53,064 bases of DNA from Bacteroidia bacterium (GCA_030426765.1 JAUHXV010000019.1:1-53064); one strand, 5' to 3'; shown: positions 34,611-42,610, counted from the stretch's first letter. The notes: generated by a model from the letters alone, not told the origin. Program-made: numbers and translations.

Positions 34611-35357
34611 TTAACCTCTCATAAAGATCATACGGCCACTACCGGGTCCACCGGGATTGCCGCCCATCTCCTTCATTTTTTCTTTTTGAATTTCTTCAAA
34701 TTCTTCCGGGGTGACTTCCTTTCCTTTCGTAGGAGCTTCCAGAACAGACGGATCGATTTCTTCGAGTGTAATTTCAGTTGCCGTGATGGTTTGTTGTCCG
34801 TTGTTGATATCCACCTGCAGAATCATTCCGGGCAGGTGCTGAAAATCAGCCGGACCATTGGATGCGGTTAATCTTGGACAAAACCAGACTACGATGGTAT
34901 TGGCAGAGTCCTCCTGGAAAGAGGCCTGAAGGCACGCATACCCCATAATCTCTTTTTGTTCCATACCGATTTTCCATGCGCGTTTTTTCGGAGCACCGAC
35001 GACCAGAAACTGTTTCTGCATAAATTCTCTGGAGTCAATCATCGTATCGAGATCAAGGTTTTTGTACACGACGCGGTTGGCACGGCCACCAAAACGCATG
35101 CGTCTGCCCCCATGCATAGACTCTTCCTCCGTAAGTTCTTCTTCCTTCTTTGGCTGGTAGATAGATTCTGTGCCGGAAAAAATCAGTTCGAATCGGGAGG
35201 TGTTAAACTGTGGGATCATGTCCTTCATGTCTTCCCGCTCTGGGGGTAACATGCTGTGCAGATCTGTCTTTTCTTCATAAATGACAATGCCGGAAGTCTG
35301 TGCCTGAAGTGGGCAGAAAGGCAGCAACAGCAAAGCGTAAAATGCGTATTTCATCAT
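34611..35357 (-). CDS. GLPGLI-family exported protein
   Basis: A 248-residue exported protein of the GLPGLI family, named for the motif seen here as H-L-P-G-M-I-L-Q-V-D near residue 172. A signal peptide covers residues 1-20. Met, Arg and Gly are enriched in two places: H-G-G-R-R-M-R-F-G-G-R near residue 82 and the tail K-E-M-G-G-N-P-G-G-P-G followed by M-I-F-M-R-G. The family's role is unknown; its genes typically sit beside TonB-receptor-like barrels, as here. The Met-rich patches could bind copper or another soft metal, which would suit control by the divergent two-component system, but this is inference. Confidence 0.88.
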   Translation of the reverse strand: MMKYAFYALLLLPFCPLQAQTSGIVIYEEKTDLHSMLPPEREDMKDMIPQFNTSRFELIFSGTESIYQPKKEEELTEEESMHGGRRMRFGGRANRVVYKNLDLDTMIDSREFMQKQFLVVGAPKKRAWKIGMEQKEIMGYACLQASFQEDSANTIVVWFCPRLTASNGPADFQHLPGMILQVDINNGQQTITATEITLEEIDPSVLEAPTKGKEVTPEEFEEIQKEKMKEMGGNPGGPGSGRMIFMRG

Positions 35358-35373
35358 GTGTTTGGATTTCGGA

Positions 35374-35432
35374 TGCTAAGGTACGTGCTAAGTGAGCGGT
35401 TCGTAGCCTGAATAAGGTTAATTATTGTTAAC
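35374..35432. promoter_or_regulatory. Candidate response-regulator binding repeats in a divergent promoter
   Basis: The 120-base gap between the divergent GLPGLI and histidine kinase genes holds a direct repeat TGCTAAG at 35374 and 35386 (12-base period). It also holds GTTAA at 35417 and 35427 (10-base period), the latter pair also forming GTTAA/TTAAC symmetry. OmpR-type regulators commonly bind such tandem sites about one helix turn apart. Confidence 0.4.
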
Positions 35433-35460
35433 AGATGGCACAGGCTGCCGGGAAGTGCCC

Positions 35461-35468
35461 TATTTTTG
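35461..35468 (+). promoter_or_regulatory. -7 box for the histidine kinase gene, close to the ATG
   Basis: TATTTTTG matches TAnnTTTG exactly and ends 9 bases before the ATG at 35478, so the mRNA may be nearly leaderless. A -33 element is not obvious. Confidence 0.45.
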
Positions 35469-35477
35469 TATCACGAC

Positions 35478-36926
35478 ATGCGCAACCATATCGATATATC
35501 ACTGGCTCGCTTCCTTATGCTCATCAGTTTATTACTGCTGGGTGTACTCGAGTATTTGTGGCTCAACAACGAGTACAAAGATGCTCACCGGGTCATGGAG
35601 GACAAACTCACACAAGTGATGTTTTCATCCATGCGCGACGTCGAAGACTCGCTGATCTTTACCCGACTGTCTGCGTACCCGGCGATCAACTACGAGGATT
35701 CCAACAGCGCGCATAAGTTTCGTTTTGTGTTTAGTATGACCGATTCTGTCGCCGGCGCTGAAGCGTGCCCGTCGGACAAGCTGCCGGACGCCAAACATTT
35801 CAAAGCGAGTCAACGACATCAATTCAGAGGGCGCCTGTTGAAGGAACTGACAGCAGGACTGACGTCCGGAGACAGCACAGCCTCTACGCTGAGTGATCTG
35901 GTGATGAATCGAATTCGGCTTGCTGATAGCACCGGTGATTACAAAGCGTATCATTTGGTATCCTGGCAAGGCAGCGATACAGTGTTGGATGTTGCGATGA
36001 GTATCCCACAGTTTGATATGGTGTCCGATCGGAAAATCGCCTTGGTCAACCCACATGATCGGGCGGATATCATGGAATCGCTGATCCCACATTTTTGTTT
36101 TGCTTTCTTCCTATGGGTCATGGTGGCCGCTGCCTTTTACTATATCTGGCGTAGCCTGCAAAAACAAATTCAGCTTAATGCACTACGCGATGAGTTTGTC
36201 AGTAACATCACACACGAACTTAAGACGCCGATTACCACTGCGAGCGTTGCCCTGGAATCACTAAATATGTCCGCCGGCATGCAAAACCCGCAGACTCATC
36301 GGTATATCCATATCTGCCAGAGAGAACTTAATCGTCTTGGATTACTTGTCGAACGGATTTTGAACAGCAATACCACACAAGTGCAGTTTCATCAGATGAA
36401 TGTCAAAGAGGTGCTGGAAGAAGTGATCGATCGCATGAAAGTGCAGTTTGAGGATAAAATGACCAAAGTACATTTCGAAACACACGGAGAGGGTTTTTCC
36501 ATCCATGGTGACAGGACCCACATGAGTGGTGTGTTTTACAATCTTTTTGACAACGCGCTCAAATATGGAGGCGATCACCCGGAGATTCACGTCCACCTCA
36601 CCAGATTGGAAAAGACAATTGAACTTTCAATTCGAGATAATGGGATTGGCATTGCCCCTGATTATCATCAGAAAATTTTTGAAAAACTATACCGGGTCCC
36701 TCAGCAGGACAGACACGATGTGAAAGGCCATGGCCTGGGCTTAAGTTATGTCTCGGATGTGGTTCGACAGCACCATGGTAAAATCTCCCTCGTGAGTGAC
36801 CTTGGAAAAGGATCTACGTTTACAATGGTTTTTCCGGCCTCACCAGAGCAGGATAACGAAAAAAATGAAGCGTCACATTCGACCGAGCAGGATCACACGT
36901 TCATTTCTTCAACCCGACTCAACTAG
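35478..36926 (+). CDS. Sensor histidine kinase
   Basis: A 482-residue membrane kinase. Transmembrane helices lie at about 9-29 and 205-225, enclosing a periplasmic sensor of about 175 residues without a recognised fold. The cytoplasmic part has the HisKA box F-V-S-N-I-T-H246-E-L-K-T-P-I-T, then the ATPase domain with N-L-F-D-N-A-L-K-Y-G-G (N box), D-N-G-I-G-I-A-P (G1) and G-H-G-L-G-L-S-Y (G2). All catalytic motifs are intact. The ATG at 35478 is preferred to a TTG 12 bases earlier. It is 12 bases from the response regulator gene and is divergent from the GLPGLI/barrel operon, its likely target. Confidence 0.93.
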   Translation: MRNHIDISLARFLMLISLLLLGVLEYLWLNNEYKDAHRVMEDKLTQVMFSSMRDVEDSLIFTRLSAYPAINYEDSNSAHKFRFVFSMTDSVAGAEACPSDKLPDAKHFKASQRHQFRGRLLKELTAGLTSGDSTASTLSDLVMNRIRLADSTGDYKAYHLVSWQGSDTVLDVAMSIPQFDMVSDRKIALVNPHDRADIMESLIPHFCFAFFLWVMVAAAFYYIWRSLQKQIQLNALRDEFVSNITHELKTPITTASVALESLNMSAGMQNPQTHRYIHICQRELNRLGLLVERILNSNTTQVQFHQMNVKEVLEEVIDRMKVQFEDKMTKVHFETHGEGFSIHGDRTHMSGVFYNLFDNALKYGGDHPEIHVHLTRLEKTIELSIRDNGIGIAPDYHQKIFEKLYRVPQQDRHDVKGHGLGLSYVSDVVRQHHGKISLVSDLGKGSTFTMVFPASPEQDNEKNEASHSTEQDHTFISSTRLN

Positions 36927-36938
36927 CGTTGTACATTC

Positions 36939-37616
36939 ATGGCAGAAACCAAAATACTGTATGTCGAAGATGAAGCGGTACTTGCCGGATTGGTGAAAGA
37001 CCATCTTGAGCGAAATGGGTTTCAGGTCAAATGGATTGAGAAGGGAAATGAAGCCGCCGAAGTGTTTGACGATTTTCAACCTGACCTCTGCGTACTGGAT
37101 ATCATGCTTCCTGGCGCTAGTGGCTATGAGATCGGTAAGCAGATCAGAACGACCGATCAGGAAGTGCCTATCATTTTTCTGACGGCGCGTAGTGAAGCAA
37201 AAGATGTCGTGGAAGGATTTAAGTCAGGGGGAAATGACTATCTGCGCAAACCATTTAGCCTGGATGAACTCATGGCCAGAATCAACAATTTGCTTTCCAT
37301 GTCCGGGCGGATGACTTCCAACTTGTATAAGTTTGGAAAATTTCAATTCGACCCGGTTCGAATGCAGTTACAAAATGGATCTGATATCGTTACCCTGTCT
37401 CATCGGGAGAATGAATTGTTGAAAATGCTGGCCGCCCAACTCGGCTCGCCTGTCCAACGAAAAGATATCCTGGTACAGCTTTGGGGGGATGATCATTTTT
37501 TTAACTCCCGAAATCTCGATGTCTATATCGTGCGGCTCCGAAAATACCTTAAAATGGATCCCGAAGTACAGTTGATCACCCTTAAAGGAGTGGGCTACCA
37601 GTTAGTAGAAAGCTAA
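36939..37616 (+). CDS. OmpR-family response regulator
   Basis: A 225-residue regulator. The receiver domain (1-118) has the acidic pocket Y-V-E-D-E, the phospho-accepting D54 in C-V-L-D-I-M-L-P-G, a Thr in F-L-T-A-R-S and K104 in Y-L-R-K-P-F. The C-terminal domain (about 130-225) is a winged helix with the transactivation-loop pattern W-G-D-D-H-F-F-N-S-R-N-L-D-V-Y-I-V-R-L-R-K. It is phosphorylated by the kinase encoded just upstream and should bind tandem repeats near its target promoters. Confidence 0.95.
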   Translation: MAETKILYVEDEAVLAGLVKDHLERNGFQVKWIEKGNEAAEVFDDFQPDLCVLDIMLPGASGYEIGKQIRTTDQEVPIIFLTARSEAKDVVEGFKSGGNDYLRKPFSLDELMARINNLLSMSGRMTSNLYKFGKFQFDPVRMQLQNGSDIVTLSHRENELLKMLAAQLGSPVQRKDILVQLWGDDHFFNSRNLDVYIVRLRKYLKMDPEVQLITLKGVGYQLVES

Positions 37617-37698
37617 CTCCGTTTTTTAGTGGTAGAAATGAATCCGGGAGGGCTTGTATAGCCATCGGGCTGCACACCTTTCTTCTTTCCCCTTTTAT

Positions 37699-37706
37699 TA
37701 TCTTTG
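37699..37706 (+). promoter_or_regulatory. -7 box for the nucleotide cyclase gene, close to the ATG
   Basis: TATCTTTG matches TAnnTTTG exactly and ends only 7 bases before the ATG at 37714, suggesting a leaderless transcript. Confidence 0.45.
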
Positions 37707-37713
37707 TTTGCTC

Positions 37714-39108
37714 ATGGAAGAAAAGTTTGTTCGCCAGCTCGCCGCCATTGTATTCACGGATATCGTGGGGTATACGCATCTGATGCACATCAACGAGGAA
37801 CGAGCGATGATGCTCCGTTCCCGACACCGGGAAATCCTGTCTGACCTGCATGCGAAATATGGTGGGGAAGTGCTGCAATTTTTTGGGGATGGTACACTGA
37901 CCATTTTCCATAGCAGCGTTAAGGCTGTGGAGTGTGCGGTCGAGATGCAGATCGAATTTAAAAAGGATCCCGAAGTGCCGGTTAGAATCGGTATTCACGT
38001 AGGCGATATCAGCTTTAATGGAAAAGATGCTTTTGGGGATGGGATGAATGTCGCGGCGCGTATTGAACCGCTTTGTGAACCCGGAGGCGTGTATATTTCT
38101 GAGCGGGTTTTTGAAGACATCCGCAACCATGCCTGGCTCCAGGCAGTACATGTCGGGAAATTTAAATTGAAGAATATTGCGGGAGATACGCCTTTGTATG
38201 CCATATCGAGTAAAGGCATGGCGCTGCCGGTCGTGCGTAACAACACGCTACCCCCGAGCAACCTGATTCATCCCCGTGCCCCACAGCCCAATACGTATCA
38301 ACCGGGTATGCCTGAGGCAGATGGTAAATCCAAAAAAGTAGCTGCGGTGCTTGCATTGACCCTGGGAATGTTTGGGGTACACAGACTATACCTTGGAAAA
38401 CGCGCTTTAGGAATCCTCAACTTTGGTGGATTCTTTTTTGCGCTGATGATCGCCGCGGAAGAAAGAATGCCATGGTTTCTGGTAGGCCTTGCAGTGCTTT
38501 CGGTGGTGGATTGTATTCTCCTTGCCGTGATGCCGCAAAGTGAGTTCGATGCCAAATACAACTCCGGGCAACCGACAATGCCTAAGGAGAAGAAGAAAAG
38601 CAAGCTCTTTCAAAAGCCGAAGGAAGCTGACCCGACGCGTGTACGCAAATCCCGTGGCACGATGATAATTCGCGATGCGTTTATTGCCTTCCGGGCTGGT
38701 GATTTTGTGTTGTCGAAAAAGTACTTTGAAGATGCGCTGCAGTACGACTACAATGATCCTCAGACGCACTTTATGCTGAGTTGTTGTCACTCTATGGAAA
38801 AGGATGCGAGTCAGGCCTATTTTCACCTTGCCAGTGCCGTGGATTTCGGTTTTCAGGAGTTTGAAGAAATCTATCACAACGAAGCACTTTCCTGGTTAAG
38901 GAGCCAACCGGATTTTGAAGCTTTTGTCAAAAACGGGTATCGACAGGTGGCCTACCTCAACACACCCAAACCCGACTTACTGGAGTCCAAATCATATTAT
39001 GATGCGACCGTGCTGGATCGCATTGCAGATCTGGGCGAACTGATGGAGCGTGGCGTGATAACTCGAAAAGACTTCGAATCCCAGAAAAAGGAACTTCTGG
39101 ATCACTAA
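37714..39108 (+). CDS. Class III nucleotide cyclase fused to TM2, helical-repeat and SHOCT domains
   Basis: A 464-residue protein of unusual layout. Residues 5-165 form a class III cyclase domain: metal-binding D16 in F-T-D-I-V-G-Y and D59 in F-G-D-G-T-L, and transition-state residues N112 and R116 in M-N-V-A-A-R. The position usually held by the purine-selecting Lys before G-D reads Gln (V-L-Q-F-F-G-D), so ATP versus GTP preference is unclear. Residues about 206-275 are a TM2 domain with two membrane helices (G-V-H-R-L-Y-L-G). Residues 318-400 are TPR-like and 433-463 a SHOCT motif. The ATG at 37714 follows an excellent -7 box; a start at 37654 would lie inside that promoter. Confidence 0.88.
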   Translation: MEEKFVRQLAAIVFTDIVGYTHLMHINEERAMMLRSRHREILSDLHAKYGGEVLQFFGDGTLTIFHSSVKAVECAVEMQIEFKKDPEVPVRIGIHVGDISFNGKDAFGDGMNVAARIEPLCEPGGVYISERVFEDIRNHAWLQAVHVGKFKLKNIAGDTPLYAISSKGMALPVVRNNTLPPSNLIHPRAPQPNTYQPGMPEADGKSKKVAAVLALTLGMFGVHRLYLGKRALGILNFGGFFFALMIAAEERMPWFLVGLAVLSVVDCILLAVMPQSEFDAKYNSGQPTMPKEKKKSKLFQKPKEADPTRVRKSRGTMIIRDAFIAFRAGDFVLSKKYFEDALQYDYNDPQTHFMLSCCHSMEKDASQAYFHLASAVDFGFQEFEEIYHNEALSWLRSQPDFEAFVKNGYRQVAYLNTPKPDLLESKSYYDATVLDRIADLGELMERGVITRKDFESQKKELLDH

Positions 39109-39170
39109 GATGGCCTGTCCACATTAACAATAGCTTTACAAGCTACCCCTGATTTATGGCGGATTATGCG

Positions 39171-39178
39171 TACCTTTG
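39171..39178 (+). promoter_or_regulatory. -7 box upstream of the glycogen-binding-domain gene
   Basis: TACCTTTG matches TAnnTTTG exactly, 43 bases ahead of the ATG at 39222. This supports 39222 rather than 39156 as the start. Confidence 0.5.
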
Positions 39179-39221
39179 CGGCCTCAAAGGGCATGTGGCC
39201 TGCATTAAAATCAATACAATT

Positions 39222-39530
39222 ATGAGTCTTAAGAAACAATTTCTCAAGTCAAAGCCAGTCTGTAAAGTAACATTCACCCTGGGTGCCAAGCAGGCTGACG
39301 GGGCTAAAAAAGTAGCCGTTTTAGGTGATTTCAACGAATGGGATCCAAAAGGTGCCGCCATGCGCAAGCTGAAAAATGGTTCGTTTACCAAAACGATCGA
39401 CCTGGAAGCAGGCAAGGAATATCAGTTCCGCTACCTCCTGGATGGTACCAAATGGATCAACGACACCAAAGCGGATAGCTACGTACACAGCGGGATTGCA
39501 GCAGAAGAAAACGGAGTCGTTTCTGTTTAA
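39222..39530 (+). CDS. Small isoamylase-early-set (CBM48/AMPK-like) domain protein
   Basis: A 102-residue single-domain protein with an early-set beta-sandwich, as in isoamylase N-domains and AMPK beta glycogen-binding modules. The motif V-A-V-L-G-D-F-N-E-W-D-P is diagnostic, followed by Y-Q-F-R-Y-L-L-D-G-T-K-W and a final G-x-x-x-x-V-V-S-V strand. No enzyme domain is attached and there is no signal peptide. Such solo proteins are common in Bacteroidota and may bind a polysaccharide or partner protein. Start at 39222 suits the -7 box; 39156 would give a less typical basic N-terminus. Confidence 0.85.
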   Translation: MSLKKQFLKSKPVCKVTFTLGAKQADGAKKVAVLGDFNEWDPKGAAMRKLKNGSFTKTIDLEAGKEYQFRYLLDGTKWINDTKADSYVHSGIAAEENGVVSV

Positions 39531-39588
39531 TTTTTGCGATTCCTGAAAAAGTACATTTTTCTCACAGTATCTTTCAACAGCATATCTG

Positions 39589-39609
39589 CTTAACCCCTGT
39601 GAGGTTAAG
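39589..39609. repeat. 7-bp inverted repeat CTTAACC / GGTTAAG
   Basis: CTTAACC (39589-39595) and GGTTAAG (39603-39609) pair exactly around a 7-base loop, 42 bases before the ATP-grasp start. It could be an operator or a leader hairpin. Confidence 0.5.
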
Positions 39610-39650
39610 AGGTGTCTGTCGCCAAACGAATCCATAATCAAATCACGAGC

Positions 39651-40610
39651 ATGAAAAAAATCGGCATCTTATTCGGAAAAGAAAACAGTTTTCCCCAGGC
39701 ATTCGTAGATCGAATCAACCAGAAAAAAGTGAAAGGGGTAAAAGCTGAATTTGTCATGGTGGATGAAGTCATCCAGGGCAAAACCTCTGATTATGCAGTC
39801 ATCATCGATCGCATCAGTCAGGATGTTCCTTTCTACAGGTCCTACCTGAAAAATGCCGCGCTGACCGGAACGGCTGTGATCAACAACCCATTCTGGTGGA
39901 GTGCCGATGAAAAGTTTTTCAACAATTGCCTTTCGGAAGTGATGGGGATTCCTGTCCCAAAAACAGTTTTACTCCCATCGCATACCCGTCCCGATGACAC
40001 AAATGAGCAGTCTTTTCGCAACATGAAGTTCCCATTGGATTGGGAAGGCATTGTTGACTATTTGGGAGGATTTCCATTGTATATGAAACCTCATGCCGGC
40101 GGAGGATGGAAAAGTGTATATAAGGTGACAGGCTTCGATGATTTGTTTGCCAAATACAACGAAACAGGCCAGCTGGTGATGATGCTTCAGGAAAACATCG
40201 ATTTTGATGCCTATTTCCGTTGTTACTATCTCGGAGGTGACCGAGTCAGAGTCATGCCCTACGAACCTCGCAATCCACATCACCTGCGGTACATTGAAAA
40301 ATCACCTTTGGATAGCCCAAAGCTGATGAAGGAGATTCACAAACTCGTGCTGAAGATCAACCATGCGCTCGGCTATGAGTTTAATACTGTAGAGTTTGCC
40401 GTGCGCGATGGTATTCCATTGGCCATTGATTATTGCAATCCGGCCCCGGATGCAGATGTCAATAGTGTCGGGGAAGCCAATTTTGAGTGGGTAGTGGAAA
40501 ACGCCGCTGAAATGGCGATTGAAAAAGCGTTAGCCCATAAATCCGGCAAAATGCACGTGAAATGGGGTAATTTTATGAAATCGGCCCTGGAAGGTAAGAT
40601 GCCGAAATAG
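39651..40610 (+). CDS. ATP-grasp ligase, RimK-like
   Basis: A 319-residue ATP-grasp protein. K146 in F-P-L-Y-M-K-P, the glycine-rich loop H148-A-G-G-G-W153 and E181 bind ATP. E248 and the D260-Y-C-N263 pair provide metal ligands in the C-terminal sheet. The N-terminal about 110 residues form a Rossmann-like substrate domain (I-G-I-L-F-G-K-E-N). Members join a carboxylate to an amine or thiol via acyl phosphate. The ATG at 39651 is chosen over an in-frame GTG at 39612. It is followed by the glutamine amidotransferase gene 45 bases on, suggesting that ammonia or an amide is part of the chemistry. The product is unknown. Confidence 0.8.
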   Translation: MKKIGILFGKENSFPQAFVDRINQKKVKGVKAEFVMVDEVIQGKTSDYAVIIDRISQDVPFYRSYLKNAALTGTAVINNPFWWSADEKFFNNCLSEVMGIPVPKTVLLPSHTRPDDTNEQSFRNMKFPLDWEGIVDYLGGFPLYMKPHAGGGWKSVYKVTGFDDLFAKYNETGQLVMMLQENIDFDAYFRCYYLGGDRVRVMPYEPRNPHHLRYIEKSPLDSPKLMKEIHKLVLKINHALGYEFNTVEFAVRDGIPLAIDYCNPAPDADVNSVGEANFEWVVENAAEMAIEKALAHKSGKMHVKWGNFMKSALEGKMPK

Positions 40611-40612
40611 CC

Positions 40613-40630
40613 AAACGCCTCCGGGCGTTT
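40613..40630 (+). terminator. Hairpin with UCCG tetraloop directly after the ATP-grasp stop
   Basis: AAACGCC and GGCGTTT (40613-40619, 40624-40630) close a C(UCCG)G loop of the stable UNCG class. The T tail is short (TTTTAATA), so it may be a partial terminator or mRNA-end protector between two cotranscribed genes. Confidence 0.55.
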
Positions 40631-40655
40631 TAATACTGTAATAATCCGGAACAAC

Positions 40656-41495
40656 ATGCAGACACACCGTCCGATACGAATGGCCATCCTCGATATGAAT
40701 AAGAATGTCGAGAATATGGGATTGGCCAGTATTGAAAGGATCGCGGATCAATTTGGTGTCATCGAATACGATGTATTTGATGTGCGCCACGAAGGCAAAG
40801 TTCCCGGATTGGACTACGACATCTATATTTCTTCCGGCGGTCCCGGACATCCCCTGGTGATGGAAGGAGACTGGGATGAAAAATACTTCCCGCTCCTGGA
40901 CCAACTCTGGCAATACAATGAAAAACATGACGATAAGAAGTTTGTGTTTTTTATCTGTCACTCATTCCAACTGGTTTGCCATCACCTCGGTATAGGCACG
41001 ATCTCTACCCGCGCTAAAGAGTCTTTTGGAATCGTTCCCGTAGACCTGACGGAAGAAGGCAAGGAAGATCCTTTGTTTGCTTTTATCAATAATCCGTTTT
41101 ACGGAGCAGACTTCAGGAAGTATGAAGTCATTTTCCCCGATGAAAAGCGCCTTAACGACCTGAATGCTGTCGTTACAGCGATGGAAAATCCTGATCTGGA
41201 TATCGATGAAAACCGTGCCTTGATGGCTGTTCGATTTTCAGATGCCTGGTTTGGGACACAATTCCACCCCGAAGCCCATCCGGATGGTATGGTGCATTAC
41301 CTCCGTCGCCCGGATAAAAAAGAGATGATCATCGATCAGTTTGGGCTGGATACCTATGAGGAAATGATGCACAATGCCCTTCATCCGGAACGACTGGCTC
41401 ACACCCGTGATATGATCCTTCCCGGATTTATCAAAAATGCCATTGACGCAGTTATGGCCCGGCGTAAAGTAGTGGCCGTAGGTATGCCCTCCTAA
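40656..41495 (+). CDS. Class I glutamine amidotransferase-like protein
   Basis: A 279-residue protein with a class I GATase domain. The catalytic triad is visible: C101 in F-I-C-H-S-F-Q, H204 and E206 in Q-F-H-P-E-A. The oxyanion strand is S-S-G-G-P-G-H-P (59-66). The usual G-C-x-G-x-Q nucleophile context is modified (C-H-S-F-Q), as in some divergent amidotransferases. It should release ammonia from glutamine for a partner enzyme, the adjacent ATP-grasp ligase being the obvious candidate. A C-terminal extension after residue 215 is helical and ends in a basic K-N-A-I-D-A-V-M-A-R-R-K segment. It has no synthase domain of its own. Confidence 0.85.
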   Translation: MQTHRPIRMAILDMNKNVENMGLASIERIADQFGVIEYDVFDVRHEGKVPGLDYDIYISSGGPGHPLVMEGDWDEKYFPLLDQLWQYNEKHDDKKFVFFICHSFQLVCHHLGIGTISTRAKESFGIVPVDLTEEGKEDPLFAFINNPFYGADFRKYEVIFPDEKRLNDLNAVVTAMENPDLDIDENRALMAVRFSDAWFGTQFHPEAHPDGMVHYLRRPDKKEMIIDQFGLDTYEEMMHNALHPERLAHTRDMILPGFIKNAIDAVMARRKVVAVGMPS

Positions 41496-41527
41496 GGGGA
41501 ACTATATAATACTTTGGCAAGGAAAAG

Positions 41528-42136
41528 CTAAACCCAGTTTTGTGGGCGGTGTAAAACAAAACCATCTGGCTTTGTGATCTTCGGAGGGAGTTGGCTTTGT
41601 CTTAGTTTGCCTTTTCCAATAATTGCACTAAAGTGCGCTATTGAAGATAGATGAATTGAATGCCGATCAGGGGGGAAGTATATCCCCACAATCTTATTTG
41701 GAAGGTATTGCTTTATTATATTAACTGGCGGAACAAGGTCAGCATCCCCAGAAATTATTATCGCTTTATCGAATTCATTTGTAAATGCGTCCTTTAGCAG
41801 TTGGCTTGCTATGTTAACATCAGTCATTTTCTCTTTTGGTGAGGGCCAATTTATATTGCAATTATAGCAAGTCGTTACTCCCACCTGATACCTACCATAA
41901 TAATAGCGGCACGAAGTATGAGCCTGTAATGCCTGTAAATAGGTTTGTTGTCGCTGCTCTTTTTCCGGATTATTCCTAAGTAATGATGTGAAATACTTTA
42001 CACCCACCAAAATATCCCCATTTCTCAATAGAGAGTTAGAGAGACTCTCCAGATCTAACCAGAGGTATTTCTTGCCGAATTTGCGGTCAATTCCAAAATA
42101 CAGGTTAAATCCGTCAATATAGACGATGACATTCAT
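41528..42136 (-). CDS. NYN-domain (LabA/DUF88-like) putative RNase
   Basis: A 202-residue protein of the NYN/PIN-like nuclease fold. The acidic active-site residues are present: D8 in V-Y-I-D-G-F-N, D106 in K-M-T-D-V-N-I-A, and D131 and D133 in S-G-D-A-D-L. A C90-x2-C93 pair in the middle may bind zinc together with other residues. Family members cut RNA, and some act in defence or RNA turnover. It is on the opposite strand to its neighbours and AT-richer, splitting the ATP-grasp neighbourhood. The 474 bases upstream hold hairpins but no gene, so it is a likely insertion. Confidence 0.85.
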   Translation of the reverse strand: MNVIVYIDGFNLYFGIDRKFGKKYLWLDLESLSNSLLRNGDILVGVKYFTSLLRNNPEKEQRQQTYLQALQAHTSCRYYYGRYQVGVTTCYNCNINWPSPKEKMTDVNIASQLLKDAFTNEFDKAIIISGDADLVPPVNIIKQYLPNKIVGIYFPPDRHSIHLSSIAHFSAIIGKGKLRQSQLPPKITKPDGFVLHRPQNWV

Positions 42137-42251
42137 GGGGTTATGGGGCTGGAAGTAAGTTGTCTATTTTTAGCTTAAACTAAAAATACAGGATTTGCGT
42201 TAAGCATATTGATATTTCTGCTTATTTTTACTGGAAATAAACGAAAACAGC

Positions 42252-42294
42252 GCTGGGGGTAATTCCCCCAGTTGTTCGCCTCCCCACAGGAGGC
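42252..42294. repeat. Two adjacent perfect hairpins, the second followed by T-rich DNA
   Basis: CTGGGGG-TAATT-CCCCCAG (42252-42270) is followed after five bases by CGCCTCC-CCACA-GGAGGCG (42276-42294) and ATTCTTTTTC. The second resembles a plus-strand terminator, yet no plus-strand gene ends nearby. It may terminate an unannotated small RNA or mark a deleted gene. Confidence 0.7.
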
Positions 42295-42451
42295 GATTCT
42301 TTTTCTGTCTAAGTGATAAAGGAGATATTTAAGGATTCCTTACACAAATGGCACTATACCAACATTGGTAATAAACACCCCTTCCCTTCGAAGTCTCCAT
42401 TTCCCGTATTCAGGTTTAATCTTTGTTATGCCACTCACCTAATTGAAGGGG

Positions 42452-42514
42452 GGGTAATTTTCAAACCGCAATAGGCGCCGCTATTATTTTGTCCCATCCC
42501 ATTTAAAATTACCC
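42452..42514. repeat. 10-bp inverted repeat GGGTAATTTT / AAAATTACCC
   Basis: The arms at 42452-42461 and 42505-42514 are exact complements 43 bases apart. The centre is about 130 bases upstream of the ATP-grasp-like gene. The GGGTAATT part echoes the hairpin at 42252-42270. Confidence 0.55.
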
Positions 42515-42610
42515 TCCTAAGCTTCCCTTGTCCTAAGAATACCGCTGGAGTGTGGAATGACTTTTGAATGTAAAAAGGAAGTCAACCGTAATTAGTGTAT
42601 ATTTCACTCT

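Larger units (their letters stand above)
42137..42610. other. 474-bp non-coding region with hairpins
   Basis: It lies between the divergent NYN and ATP-grasp-like genes. It contains two back-to-back hairpins (42252-42294) and a longer-range inverted repeat (42452-42514). No short gene with coding character was seen on either strand. Confidence 0.65.
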
